Below, piece after piece: positions 24,954 through 34,424 of a stretch of DNA of 41,096 nucleotides. Numbering within the stretch: the stretch's first letter is position 1; the number at the start of each line of letters is the position of its first letter. The position numbers and the translations under genes are program-made. The notes beneath the pieces are model-generated. The model was not told the DNA's origin. It worked only from the letters and a program-made list of their open reading frames with translations, and searched no databases. This DNA is from RUG12519 sp045649685. Lineage in GTDB: Bacteria; Bacillota; Clostridia; Oscillospirales; Ruminococcaceae. Location: the NCBI GenBank assembly GCA_045649685.1, contig JAZRQJ010000013.1:1-41096 (forward strand). Reading direction: 5' to 3'.

Positions 24954-26204
24954 TTGAGTCGAGCAAAAGAGACCACTATTAGGTTAAATGCAAAAATGAA
25001 AAACAGAAGTCAAATTTTGCGTTTACTGAGAAATAGTGATTTTGTTTCTAGAGTTGATATGGCTAAAGAATTAGGGCTTACTCGTTCGGCAATAACAATT
25101 ATAACAAAAGAGATGATTGAAGAAGGTCTTATTAGGGAAACTTCACATCATCCGCTTGACTCTTCTAATACACCTGGACCAAGTAGAGTATATTTGGAAA
25201 TTTCTCCTGATTTTAAATTTGTGTTTGGAGTAGCGGTTGAAAGACAAACAGTTAACATAGGTTTGTCTAACATCAATGGAAGCGTTTTGGGAAAGCGTTA
25301 CTATAATTTACAAGATACAAAAAACGTTACCTATTTGCTTAGAACAATAATTTCTGGTTGTAAAGAAATTTTAGAGGAAAATTGTTTGTCTTCAGAAGAT
25401 GTTTTGGCTATAGGAATTTGTTTGAATGAATCGTTTTTTGAAGGAAATATGGACAAAGAGGATCTATATAACGAAATATCAACTGTTATAAGAGAACAAC
25501 TAGGGATTTTTGCTTGTTTTGACGAATTAACAAATGGATTGGCGCTTGCGGAAATGGATTTTTATTGTGTTCATGATTTAAAAGGCTCATCGAAGAAATT
25601 TTTATATATAGGCAATGAACATAATATAGTTGCATCGTTTGCCATAAAAAATAGTTCATTAGAGGATTATATTTTAAATAAAGTTGATTTTGGAAATATA
25701 ATTAGTCATGTAAGCAAAAATGTGTCGTCTAGTTTTGATAAATTAGATTCCATTAATAAACATGCTTCTGTGTTTGCTTTGAAAAAAATTGTAGATAAAA
25801 TATATTCTGGAGATAAAGATACAAAGTTATATAAAGTGGCTAAGGAAAAAGAGGTGTCTATTAGCGAGTTGGTTTTGTTTGACTCTAATGTGAAATTAGA
25901 TAGTGCGGTGCGTAACATTTTTACTGAAGCTTGTGAGTGGATTGCTTTGGAAATTTATAATTGTAATCAGTTGCTTAATATTGAAAAAATAATATTTTTT
26001 GGAAAAATTTTTGAAAATTCAAATTTTGAAGATTGTTTTAATAATTGCTTGAAGGAATATTTACCTAAAGAATTGTTTGAAAAAATATGTACTAGTCAAA
26101 TAAATGTGAGAGCAAATTTTTTGTCGGGATGTGCAATTGCCGTAAAAGATGTGCTAATTAAATACGGGGGATATGACCCGATGATTGTTAAAAAAAATAG
26201 GTAA
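24954..26204 (+). CDS. ROK-family transcriptional regulator (NagC/XylR-like)
   Basis: The start is TTG 24954, supported by GAGGGGGTT just upstream; 416 residues. Residues 14-65 form a winged helix-turn-helix (SQILRLLRNSDFVSRVDMAKELGLTR in overlapping halves), the DNA-binding end typical of NagC, Mlc and XylR. The rest has the ROK fold with an ending SGCAIAVKDVLIKYGGYDP usual for the group. The sugar-kinase zinc motif (GHxxxxxxxxxCxCGxxGC) is missing, so it is not a kinase and its sugar-sensing pocket is probably changed. It stands alone and divergent from ychF; no sugar gene is adjacent, so its regulon is unknown. Its stop lies inside the terminator shared with the convergent MATE gene. Confidence 0.88.
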   Translation: MSRAKETTIRLNAKMKNRSQILRLLRNSDFVSRVDMAKELGLTRSAITIITKEMIEEGLIRETSHHPLDSSNTPGPSRVYLEISPDFKFVFGVAVERQTVNIGLSNINGSVLGKRYYNLQDTKNVTYLLRTIISGCKEILEENCLSSEDVLAIGICLNESFFEGNMDKEDLYNEISTVIREQLGIFACFDELTNGLALAEMDFYCVHDLKGSSKKFLYIGNEHNIVASFAIKNSSLEDYILNKVDFGNIISHVSKNVSSSFDKLDSINKHASVFALKKIVDKIYSGDKDTKLYKVAKEKEVSISELVLFDSNVKLDSAVRNIFTEACEWIALEIYNCNQLLNIEKIIFFGKIFENSNFEDCFNNCLKEYLPKELFEKICTSQINVRANFLSGCAIAVKDVLIKYGGYDPMIVKKNR

Positions 26205-26230
26205 GATTTTAAATTCTTACCTATTTTTTT
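26191..26230. terminator. Bidirectional terminator between ROK regulator and MATE gene
   Basis: AAAAAAATAGGTAAGA (26191-26206) and TCTTACCTATTTTTTT (26215-26230) are perfect complements with an 8-base loop. The ROK stop codon (26202-26204) is inside the stem. Confidence 0.93.
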
Positions 26231-26232
26231 GT

Positions 26233-27585
26233 TTAATTTTGAATTCTTTTGCCAAATTCTTTTTTTAATTTTATTATAGCAAAAATATATGAAGTTATTA
26301 TCATAAAAAATGCAGCATACCAAGATAATACGGGGGCACAGCATATACCTGTGAATCCTAAAATGTTTGAAAGGAAAAAAGCACCTATAGAACGCATTAC
26401 AACTTCAGACACACCAGCTAAAACAGGAACAACTGTTCTACCCAAACTCTGAACAAGACATCTAAAAGTGATTAGCAAGCACAGAACAGGATAGTTTAAT
26501 ATAGCAATAAGCATATATTGTTTTGCGGCTGCTCTAACTTCAAATTCACCTTCATTAACGAATAAACCAACAAAAACATCCCAAAACAGGAACAATATTA
26601 CGCTGAATATTAAGCATATAAGCATGCCTATTATTATGTTGGATTTAGCGCCGCTTACTATTCTTTTGTAGTTTCTAGCACCAAAATTTTGTGCAGTATA
26701 TGTTGAAACAGCAGATGCGAGAGCCATGAAAGCAGCAATTATTATGTTTTCAATTTTCATAGCTGTTGTAAAACCGGCAACTATGTTAGGACCTAAGTTG
26801 TTTATTGCACCTTGTAGTATTATAATTCCCACAGCCGTTACAGAAAATTCTAAAGCCATAGGGAAACCAATTTTTATATGAAGCCAGATATATGGCCAAT
26901 TTATTTTCCAGTCAGTTTTTTTAGGTCTAATTATTTCATATTTTCTAAACATATGTAGTGCACAAAGAGTTGACGATATTATTTGAGAAGCAACTGTAGA
27001 CATAGCTGATCCTGCTATACCGAAATTAAAAACACCAACAGATAAGAAATTAAAACCTACATTTAATATTGCAGAAAAAATAAGAAAATATAGTGGTGTT
27101 TTGCTATCTCCAATTGCTCTAAGAATTCCCGAAAACAAATTATAAGCCACCAATGAAAACATACCGTATGATGATATTAAAATGAAAATAAGAGCAGATT
27201 CTATAACCTCCGGAGGGGTGTTTATTAGTACTAACAGACTGTGTGTAAATAGCACACTGAGCACTGTAATAATTATTGTAAAGAACAGACCGAGATATAT
27301 TGATGTTGTTATTGAGCGTCTAACACCAACTTTGCTTCCAGCACCAAATCTCTGAGCTAAAACTACAGAAAAACCATTACAAAGGCCCATTACAAAGCCC
27401 ATTGACATGAATAATAGCGAACTTGCAATTCCAACACCGGCTAAAGCATTAACACCTACAAATTTTCCAACAATTACGGAATCTGCCATATTATATAGTT
27501 GCTGAACGATATTACCTATTAGGAGTGGTATCATAAATAAAAAAATAAGTTTTATGGGTTTACCATGAGTCATTTCCTTTGCCAT
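26233..27585 (-). CDS. MATE-family multidrug/Na+ antiporter-like transporter
   Basis: About 450 residues from the ATG at 27585 (MAKEMTHGKPIKLI); the TTG nine bases upstream at 27594 is too close to the GGAAAGG ribosome site. About twelve hydrophobic segments with the two-bundle pattern, and the MATE signatures PLLIGNIVQQLYNMADSVIVG at the N-terminus and FGARNYKRI at the start of the second half, assign the MATE/DinF-like exporter family, which uses Na+ or H+ gradients to expel drugs or metabolites. The substrate cannot be read from the sequence. It is a single gene, convergent with the ROK regulator and downstream of tRNA-Thr. Confidence 0.93.
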   Translation of the reverse strand: MAKEMTHGKPIKLIFLFMIPLLIGNIVQQLYNMADSVIVGKFVGVNALAGVGIASSLLFMSMGFVMGLCNGFSVVLAQRFGAGSKVGVRRSITTSIYLGLFFTIIITVLSVLFTHSLLVLINTPPEVIESALIFILISSYGMFSLVAYNLFSGILRAIGDSKTPLYFLIFSAILNVGFNFLSVGVFNFGIAGSAMSTVASQIISSTLCALHMFRKYEIIRPKKTDWKINWPYIWLHIKIGFPMALEFSVTAVGIIILQGAINNLGPNIVAGFTTAMKIENIIIAAFMALASAVSTYTAQNFGARNYKRIVSGAKSNIIIGMLICLIFSVILFLFWDVFVGLFVNEGEFEVRAAAKQYMLIAILNYPVLCLLITFRCLVQSLGRTVVPVLAGVSEVVMRSIGAFFLSNILGFTGICCAPVLSWYAAFFMIITSYIFAIIKLKKEFGKRIQN

Positions 27586-27708
27586 TGAATACAAAACCTT
27601 TCCACTTGTTAATTTCCTAAAATAAAAAGCGACACACTATAAATTAAAGCATGTCTTAAGTAATAATATATTTATGTAAAATTACGATCAAAACATAAAA
27701 ATAAATTT

Positions 27709-27784
27709 TGGAGCTACTGATCCGGCTTGAACGGACGACCTGCTCATTACGAGTGAGCTGCTCTACCAACTGAGCTACAGTAGC
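27709..27784 (-). tRNA. tRNA-Thr (anticodon CGU)
   Basis: A 76-base cloverleaf on the minus strand: acceptor GCTACTG/CAGTAGC, anticodon stem GCTCA/TGAGC with loop CTCGTAA (anticodon CGT), T arm with GTTCAAG, and an encoded CCA. It reads ACG. Confidence 0.95.
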
Positions 27785-27817
27785 AGAAGTGTTAGAACTA
27801 GTAGCAAACTCAATAGA

Positions 27818-27846
27818 ATTCTAACACACATAGTATTTAAAGTCAA
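27818..27846 (-). promoter_or_regulatory. Promoter of tRNA-Thr, -10 inside an inverted repeat
   Basis: On the minus strand TTGACT (27846-27841), 17-base spacer, TAGAAT (27823-27818). A perfect 9-base inverted repeat, GTGTTAGAA (27789-27797) and TTCTAACAC (27819-27827), covers the -10 and the start region. The gap 27586-27893 holds this promoter and the tRNA and nothing else seen. Confidence 0.75.
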
Positions 27847-27893
27847 TGATATCAAAGTTAATAATTTGTAAACAAAGTGTGGAGGAAAAACAA

Positions 27894-28397
27894 TCATTGT
27901 CCTTGTTTAATTCCACTCCAAATTATAACCTTACCTTGGCTTCTGGTTTTGTTTAAGTCAATAACTCTTTGATTTGATGAACCTCTAAATTTTAATTTCA
28001 AATCTTTTTTTGCAATAACGAAAAGCCCATCTACCAAAACATCAACATATTCTAAAAGGTTTAGTTGTCTTTGATTTAGTTGTTCAAATTTATATCCAGA
28101 CCACAGCCAAATAGATTTTTTGGTTTCATTTTTAACACGTTTTAGTAAATTTAATAGATCATCGTCTTGAACAAGTGGTTCTCCACCTAAAACAGATAGA
28201 CCACTAATACGTTCAGAAGATACGAATTGTATGAGGCGATCTTCAATAGATTTAGACCACAAAGTTCCATTTTCTTTGGATTGATATTCTTCATTAAAAC
28301 ATCCTTCACACTTAAATGGACATCCTGTGACAAATATTGAGGTTCTAATTCCAGGGCCATTTGCTACGTCATATTTTCTTATTTGACCATATCTCAT
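27894..28397 (-). CDS. nrdG: Anaerobic ribonucleotide reductase-activating protein
   Basis: 167 residues. The radical SAM motif is Cys26-x3-Cys30-x2-Cys33 (GCPFKCEGCFNEEYQ), preceded by VANGPGIRTSIFVTG, the NrdG signature. NrdG uses SAM and a 4Fe-4S cluster to create the glycyl radical on NrdD. LSVLGGEPL supplies the GGE motif for SAM binding. It begins 19 bases after nrdD ends, in one operon. No terminator hairpin was seen after it. Confidence 0.96.
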   Translation of the reverse strand: MRYGQIRKYDVANGPGIRTSIFVTGCPFKCEGCFNEEYQSKENGTLWSKSIEDRLIQFVSSERISGLSVLGGEPLVQDDDLLNLLKRVKNETKKSIWLWSGYKFEQLNQRQLNLLEYVDVLVDGLFVIAKKDLKLKFRGSSNQRVIDLNKTRSQGKVIIWSGIKQGQ

Positions 28398-28416
28398 TTA
28401 ATCTCGCCCTTTTTGT

Positions 28417-30546
28417 TTATAGATGTAAAACTCTTTGTTTCATTTCTTTTGTCTTACCTTCGTTCCAGAAGTGTAAGCCTAGATAGCCGCAAGTTCTTCT
28501 TACAACAGTTAATTTTGAAGTATCTGCGTTTCCACAGTTAGGACATTCCCATTGCACGTCATCGTTTATTTTGATTTCACCGTCAAAACCACAAACATGG
28601 CAGTAATCAGACTTTGTGTTAAATTCAGCATATTGTATATTGTCGTATATAAACTGAACCATTTCTTCCAGAGCTTCTAAATTATGCTGCATATTTGGAA
28701 TTTCTATGTATGATATACAACCACCTGTGCTGATCTCTTGGAATTCACTTTCAAACGATAGTTTACTAAATGCATCGATGTTTTCTCTAACATCAACATG
28801 ATATGAGTTTGTATAATAGCCTTTATCAGTTACATCTTCAATATCTCCGAAGTGTTGTTTGTCTATTTTAGCAAACCTGTAGCAAAGATTTTCTGCAGGA
28901 GTACCATATAAAGCAAAACCTAAGCCAGTTTCTTTTTTCCAATCCTGAGTTGCTTGTCTCATGTGTTTCATAACTGAGATAGCAAAATCTTTTCCTTTAT
29001 CTTGAGTATGACTCTCGCCTGTCATTAGCTTAGTCATCTCATATATTCCAATATATCCTAAAGATAATGTGCAGAAGCCGCCTTCTAATAGCTCGTCAAT
29101 TGTTTCATCTGGAGCAAGTCTAGCAATAGCACCGTCTTGCCAGTGAATTGGAGAAACAGCGGCCTTTGTTCCCTTTAGCATATCGTGACGGCAGATTAAA
29201 GCTTTTTTACATAAATCCAAACGACGGTCTAACAAACGCCAGAACTTATCTTCATCTTTATTAGCGATTATTGCAATTTGAGGAAGGTTTATTGAAACCA
29301 CTCCAGCGTTAAATCTACCTTCAAATTTAACATTGCCGTCTTTATCATACCAAGGAGACAAGAATGAGCGGCAACCCATACAACTAAATACGTGACCGTC
29401 ATATATTTTTCTCATTTGTTTTGCAGAAATGTAATCTGGATACATTCTCTTTGCACTACATGGAATAGCGTAATCTCTAGTAATATAATCGTATTTTCCA
29501 CCCTGTAAGCAGTTGTTTTCATCTAGCACGTAAACTAGTTTTGGGAATGGAGGTGTTACAACAACATTTTGACGGTTTTTTACACCTTCTAGACGTTGTT
29601 TCAAAATCTCTCTAACAATTAAAGCAACCTCTTTTTCATACTCAAAACCATCTTCAATATGCATAAATATTGTAACAAAAGGAGCCTGACCGTTTGAAGT
29701 CTGAAGTGTGTTTATCTGATATTGGATTGTTTGAACTCCAGATTTTAATTCGGTTAGCATTTTATCTTCAGCAAGTTCGTTGCATAAAGACTCGTCATAG
29801 CCCTTTTCTTTATAATGATTATATGCTTTTGTTCTTGTTCTACGTAGATATTTTCCAAGATGTCTTATATCTACACTCTGACCACCGTATTGATTTGAAG
29901 CAACTTGTGCCATAATCTGAGTCATAATATTACAAGCAGTTTGGAAACAAGATGGTGATTCTATTAAGGTGTCGTTAATAACAGTTCCATTGTCTAGCAT
30001 ATCTCCAATATTAATCAAACAACAGTTAAACATTGGACTCATAGAATAGTCCATATCGTGGAAGTGCAACACTCCATTTTGATGAGCTTGAACAACATCT
30101 GTTGGAAGCAATATGCGCTGAGTTAAGTCTTTAGAAACTTCTCCGGCAATTAGATCTCTCATTGTTGAATTTAAAATAGGATTTTTGTTTGAATTGTCCA
30201 TAGCAACTAGATGGTTTGTACCTTTTAATAATCCAATAACACCATCGTCAGTTGTGTTAGTTAAGCGTTTAAATTCTTGAATAGATCTAAAACCTTCATA
30301 CGCTTTAGCAGTTAACATATGGCCTTTTTGGATTAATTTGCTATAAACAGAATTTTCTATTTCACGGATTGTTATGTTGTCTAAACGGTGTTCACATTCA
30401 GCCTCGATTTCTTTGCTTATTTTTTCGGCTACCTCTTCATTGATTATTCCGCTACCATAACTCATAGATCTCATAATAGCGTCATATATTTTGTGGGAAT
30501 CAAATTCAACAATAGTACCGTTTCTTTTGATAACTTTTGTATTCAC
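28417..30546 (-). CDS. nrdD: Anaerobic ribonucleoside-triphosphate reductase (class III)
   Basis: 709 residues from GTG 30546, which has AAGGAGG just upstream. NrdD reduces ribonucleoside triphosphates to dNTPs without oxygen, using formate and a glycyl radical. Residues 3-90 form an ATP-cone (TKVIKRNGTIVEFDSHKI), the allosteric site. The C-terminus has the zinc cysteines 649, 652, 668 and 671 (CHVCG, CPNCG) and the radical Gly687 in RRTCGYLG. An NrdR box lies in its promoter region. It is the only ribonucleotide reductase in the window, consistent with an anaerobe. Confidence 0.97.
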   Translation of the reverse strand: MNTKVIKRNGTIVEFDSHKIYDAIMRSMSYGSGIINEEVAEKISKEIEAECEHRLDNITIREIENSVYSKLIQKGHMLTAKAYEGFRSIQEFKRLTNTTDDGVIGLLKGTNHLVAMDNSNKNPILNSTMRDLIAGEVSKDLTQRILLPTDVVQAHQNGVLHFHDMDYSMSPMFNCCLINIGDMLDNGTVINDTLIESPSCFQTACNIMTQIMAQVASNQYGGQSVDIRHLGKYLRRTRTKAYNHYKEKGYDESLCNELAEDKMLTELKSGVQTIQYQINTLQTSNGQAPFVTIFMHIEDGFEYEKEVALIVREILKQRLEGVKNRQNVVVTPPFPKLVYVLDENNCLQGGKYDYITRDYAIPCSAKRMYPDYISAKQMRKIYDGHVFSCMGCRSFLSPWYDKDGNVKFEGRFNAGVVSINLPQIAIIANKDEDKFWRLLDRRLDLCKKALICRHDMLKGTKAAVSPIHWQDGAIARLAPDETIDELLEGGFCTLSLGYIGIYEMTKLMTGESHTQDKGKDFAISVMKHMRQATQDWKKETGLGFALYGTPAENLCYRFAKIDKQHFGDIEDVTDKGYYTNSYHVDVRENIDAFSKLSFESEFQEISTGGCISYIEIPNMQHNLEALEEMVQFIYDNIQYAEFNTKSDYCHVCGFDGEIKINDDVQWECPNCGNADTSKLTVVRRTCGYLGLHFWNEGKTKEMKQRVLHL

Positions 30547-30584
30547 CGCAAAGCCTCCTTAATTTGTATATGTTTTTTTGCAAT

Positions 30585-30600
30585 ACACAATATATAGTGT
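30585..30600. promoter_or_regulatory. NrdR box upstream of nrdDG
   Basis: ACACAATATATAGTGT is a near-perfect palindrome that matches the NrdR box consensus acaCwAtATaTwGtgt on both strands. It lies 39 bases before the nrdD start. NrdR is an ATP/dATP-sensing repressor of nrd genes in most bacteria. Boxes usually come in pairs; no convincing second box was found. Confidence 0.8.
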
Positions 30601-30873
30601 ATCTGGTGAAAAAATAATCGAAGCAAACGACCTGCTTCAAAAAAGTATAAAACCAATTAATATCTCTAACATACCTTAATGATATATTTTTATTTATAAA
30701 AAGTCAAGAGTAGTTGGTGTATGAAAATAAATGTAAAAATTTTTATATATTTGTATATTTTAACATAAAGAAAATATTTGTGTTCATTAAAAATTGACGC
30801 AAACAACATCAAATCATGCTAGAAAAACAAGCTACTAGCATGATTTTTGTTGGTAGATATATTGAGTTATATA
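30601..30873 (-). other. Gene-free gap upstream of nrdD with two inverted repeats
   Basis: No coding sequence is seen. GAAGCA/TGCTTC (30619-30638), read on the minus strand, is followed about five bases later by ATTTTTTC and might attenuate transcription into nrdD. AAATCATGCTAG (30811-30822) and its exact complement (30835-30846) form a 12-bp stem just after pheT; its T-run is better on the plus strand, so it is a weak pheT terminator. Confidence 0.5.
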
Positions 30874-33249
30874 CTATGATTGAAATCTAAGTTTAACACC
30901 AATTTTTTCTAGAGAATTTAGAGTTTTTTCAATAACCTTATCAATTTCTTCATCGGTTAGGGTTCTAGCTCTATCGCGCATGGTTAATTTATATGAAATA
31001 CTTTTTTGGTTTTGAGCAATTTGTTCGCCTCTATATACATCAAAAACTTCTATACTTTCTAAAATTTTTCCTATATTATTTTTAATTTCTTTTTCTATTT
31101 GACCAGATTCGATAGATTCGTCACAAACTAGCGATAAATCTCTAACTGAAGCAGGGAATTTTGGAACACCACGGTATGTATTTAGTTCATTTCTTGCACT
31201 AAATATTGTATTAAAATCTAGTTCTGCAATATATGTTTTTGTTCCAATTTTATAGTTTTCACTTACCGTTGGATGTACTTCACCAAATTTTCCTAAAACT
31301 TTTCCATTTTTAACTATTTCACAGCAGCGATAATCATGAAATGGCATGCCCTTTGCAGCAACAAATTCAACGTCGGTTACATTTAGCTGATCTAGTAAAG
31401 ATTCAATAATTCCTTTAATTGTATAAAAATCGCAGTTTCCATAAGTTCCAATTGTTATTTTGTCTATTTCATATGGCTGTGAATTTTCTTCAGACGGAAT
31501 ATAAACCTTTCCTATTTCATATAGCCATGCTTTTTCGTTTCTGTTGTTGTAGTTTTTAGAAAGAATGCTGAGAATAGATGGATATGTTGTTGTTCTCATA
31601 GTGCTTGTGTCTTCACCAAGTGGATTTTGAATTTTTATTGAGTTTCTTAAATCACAGTTTAGAGAAAGCTGAATTTTATTATATTCTTTTGGACTCATGA
31701 ATGAATATGTGCATATTTCGCTGCAACCAAGAGCAATTAGAGAAGCATCTATTAGTTGTTTGAACTTTTGAGTTTCAGTTAAAGCAGCATCAGCTTTTCC
31801 TTTAATGGTTGAGACAGGAATTTTGTCATATCCATATATTCTAGCAATTTCTTCCGCTACATCTGCTTTGTGTTCAATGTCTATTCGGTGAGGTGGAACG
31901 ATAATTTCATTATCTTCTACTTTGAAATCTAGGGAGTTTAAAATTTTTATCATATCGTCGTTAGATAAATTTATTCCGATAAAATTGTTTATCCATTCAG
32001 AATCTAGGTGGATTGTTTGTGGTTTATGATCAAAATTTTGTACATCTATTGTTCCGCCAACAACTTCACCTATTTCGAGCAGTTCAATTAGTTCACAAGC
32101 ACGATTTATTGTATTTTCACAACATATTGGATTTAAACCTTTTTCAAATCGTATTGATGAATCTGTTCTTATATTTAAGGCTTTGGCAGTTTTTCTAACG
32201 TTAGCTCCATCAAAACATGCTGCTTCTAAGATAATTGATTTTGTGTTTTCTTGAACGCCGCTGTATTCTCCACCCATCACTCCAGCAACAGCAATTGGTT
32301 TTTCAGAATCGCAAATCATTAGCATATTGTCTTTTAAAGTATGATCGGAACCATCTAAAGTTGTTATAGTTTCTCCCTCTTTGGCAGTTCGTATAACTAT
32401 ATTGTTTCCAGAAATGTTAGATGCGTCAAATGCGTGCATAGGATGACCATATTCTAACATTACAAAATTAGTTATGTCTACGATATTATTAATTGGTCTC
32501 ACGCCGCTGGCTCTTAGACGTTCTCGCATCCAACGTGGAGACGGCTTGATTTTTACGTTTTTGACCATTTTAGCCATATATCTGCTACAAAGTGGACTTT
32601 TTACGTCAACTTTTAAACTATCATTGATATTTCCATTGGAGCCTTTAACTTTTGGAGCAGATATATTGAGAGGCAGATTGAATGTTGCAGCAGTTTCTCT
32701 GGCCAATCCAACAACAGAAAGGCAATCTGGACGGTTGGATGTTATTTCAAATTCAATTTTTATGTCATCTAATCCTATAGCCTCACATATATCTTGACCA
32801 ACTTCGCACTCTTCTTCTAATAAGAATATACCATCTTCAATTGCATATGGAAAATCATTTTTAGATAAGCCTAATTCGGATAGTGAGCACATCATGCCTT
32901 GAGAAAGAACCCCGCGCAGTTTTCCCGATCTAATTTTTGTTCCGTTTGGAAGAATGGCACCATTTAGGCATACTGGCACTAAGGCGTTTTCTTTTACATT
33001 GGTTGCTCCTGTTACAATTTGTAAAGGATCACTTTGCCCAACATCTACCAAGCAAACTACCAATTTGTCGGCATCTGGATGTTTTTCTATAGATATTATT
33101 TTTCCAACAACGATTTTTTGTATTTTATCGTTTTCAATTTCAAAACCTTCAACTTTAGATCCGCTCATTGTTAAACCATCAGTTAATTCTTTAATGGTTA
33201 AGTTATCTATATTTACGTAGTCTTTCAACCATTTTACGGATAAATTCAT
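30874..33249 (-). CDS. pheT: Phenylalanine-tRNA ligase beta subunit
   Basis: 791 residues from the ATG at 33249, which has AAGGTGG upstream and opens MNLSVKWLKDYVN as the family does; the in-frame extension to 33288 is not supported. Domains in order: the N-terminal domain, an EMAP-like tRNA-binding OB fold (about 40-150, with HPDADKLVVCLVDVG), the B3/B4 editing region, B5, the catalytic-like core, and the C-terminal ferredoxin-fold anticodon-binding domain starting near FPASVRDLSLV. It pairs with PheS as an alpha2-beta2 enzyme. It follows pheS by 92 bases. Confidence 0.97.
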   Translation of the reverse strand: MNLSVKWLKDYVNIDNLTIKELTDGLTMSGSKVEGFEIENDKIQKIVVGKIISIEKHPDADKLVVCLVDVGQSDPLQIVTGATNVKENALVPVCLNGAILPNGTKIRSGKLRGVLSQGMMCSLSELGLSKNDFPYAIEDGIFLLEEECEVGQDICEAIGLDDIKIEFEITSNRPDCLSVVGLARETAATFNLPLNISAPKVKGSNGNINDSLKVDVKSPLCSRYMAKMVKNVKIKPSPRWMRERLRASGVRPINNIVDITNFVMLEYGHPMHAFDASNISGNNIVIRTAKEGETITTLDGSDHTLKDNMLMICDSEKPIAVAGVMGGEYSGVQENTKSIILEAACFDGANVRKTAKALNIRTDSSIRFEKGLNPICCENTINRACELIELLEIGEVVGGTIDVQNFDHKPQTIHLDSEWINNFIGINLSNDDMIKILNSLDFKVEDNEIIVPPHRIDIEHKADVAEEIARIYGYDKIPVSTIKGKADAALTETQKFKQLIDASLIALGCSEICTYSFMSPKEYNKIQLSLNCDLRNSIKIQNPLGEDTSTMRTTTYPSILSILSKNYNNRNEKAWLYEIGKVYIPSEENSQPYEIDKITIGTYGNCDFYTIKGIIESLLDQLNVTDVEFVAAKGMPFHDYRCCEIVKNGKVLGKFGEVHPTVSENYKIGTKTYIAELDFNTIFSARNELNTYRGVPKFPASVRDLSLVCDESIESGQIEKEIKNNIGKILESIEVFDVYRGEQIAQNQKSISYKLTMRDRARTLTDEEIDKVIEKTLNSLEKIGVKLRFQS

Positions 33250-33341
33250 ATATTTTAACCACCTTAAAAAGATTTGTGAAAAATTCACAATGTTAAATGT
33301 TGTTTTGTTTATAAAACCTTACTTAAATAATTTTTTTAATT

Positions 33342-34361
33342 TTAGAATTGAGATAAGAAGCGCATATCATTTTCAAAAAATAATCTAAGATCATCAATGT
33401 TATATCTTCTCATAACAATTCTTTCTAGACCTAGACCAAATGCAAATCCGGAATAAACTTCTGGGTCTATATTACATTCTTTTAGCACTTTTGGATGAAC
33501 CATTCCACAACCTAATATTTCAATCCAGCCCTCACCTTTGCATAAACTACAGCCTTTTCCCTTGCATGAAAAACACATAACATCCATTTCTGCAGAAGGT
33601 TCAGTAAATGGGAAATGGTGTGGTCTAAACTTAACGTTAGAGTCTTCTCCATATAATTTTTTTACGAATAGTTCAAGAGTTCCCTTTAAGTCTGACATGG
33701 TTATGTTTTTATCTACAACTAATCCTTCTATTTGATGGAATACAGGAGAATGTGTTGCATCAACAGAATCAGAACGATATACTCTTCCTGGAGAAATTAT
33801 TTTTATAGGAGGTTTTTGTTTTTCCATAACTCGAATTTGAACAGGAGAAGTTTGTGTGCGCAGAAGAATATTATCATTTATATAAAATGTGTCTTGAGTA
33901 TCTCTTGCAGGGTGATCTTTTGGAATATTTAGAGCTTCAAAATTATAGTAGTCTGTTTCAATTTCTGGACCTTCTGCAATTGAAAAACCCATACCAATAA
34001 AAATATCATTAATTTCTTTCATAACTTTGGATAGTGGGTGTATATTTCCAATTTTAAATTTTTGCCCAGGGAGTGTGACATCGATTTTTTCTGACTTCAT
34101 CTTGTTTTCTTGTTCAATTAATTTTATTTCAGCCATCTTTTGTTCTAGATTTTGTTCTAATTCATTTCTAACTTTGTTTGCAAGTTGGCCAACACTTTTT
34201 CTTTCATCTGGGGAAAGTTTTCCCATTTGTTTTAATAGCAAGGAAAGTTTTCCTTTTTTTCCAAGATATTCTACTTTTAAATTAGTCAATTCATTTGTTT
34301 TTTCACAAGAATTGATTTGCTTTACAGCAGTTTCTCTGATTTCATTTATTTGTTCTTTCAT
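33342..34361 (-). CDS. pheS: Phenylalanine-tRNA ligase alpha subunit
   Basis: 339 residues, normal length, with AGAGGTG upstream of the ATG. The N-terminal coiled coil (about 1-85) that grips tRNA is followed by the class II core: motif 2 GRVYRSDSVDATHSPVFHQI (split in family terms as RVYRSD and THSPVFHQIEG), and motif 3 GFAFGLGLERIVMRRY. The CFSCKGKGCSLCKGEGW segment is common in bacterial PheS. It is the first gene of pheS-pheT and has a terminator-like hairpin in its leader. Confidence 0.97.
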   Translation of the reverse strand: MKEQINEIRETAVKQINSCEKTNELTNLKVEYLGKKGKLSLLLKQMGKLSPDERKSVGQLANKVRNELEQNLEQKMAEIKLIEQENKMKSEKIDVTLPGQKFKIGNIHPLSKVMKEINDIFIGMGFSIAEGPEIETDYYNFEALNIPKDHPARDTQDTFYINDNILLRTQTSPVQIRVMEKQKPPIKIISPGRVYRSDSVDATHSPVFHQIEGLVVDKNITMSDLKGTLELFVKKLYGEDSNVKFRPHHFPFTEPSAEMDVMCFSCKGKGCSLCKGEGWIEILGCGMVHPKVLKECNIDPEVYSGFAFGLGLERIVMRRYNIDDLRLFFENDMRFLSQF

Positions 34362-34386
34362 AGATTTCGATACACCTCTACTTTTA

Positions 34387-34424
34387 ATAATAAAAAACGC
34401 TCCAGAACTTAAAAGCCTGGAACA
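34387..34424 (-). terminator. Terminator-like hairpin in the pheS leader (possible attenuator)
   Basis: On the minus strand GTTCCAG pairs with CTGGAGC (7 bp, one G-U) and GTTTTTTATTATT follows, about 25 bases before the pheS start. No gene lies just upstream on this strand, so it is more likely an attenuator than a gene end. No T-box core (GGGTGGTACCGCG-like) is visible. Confidence 0.6.
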
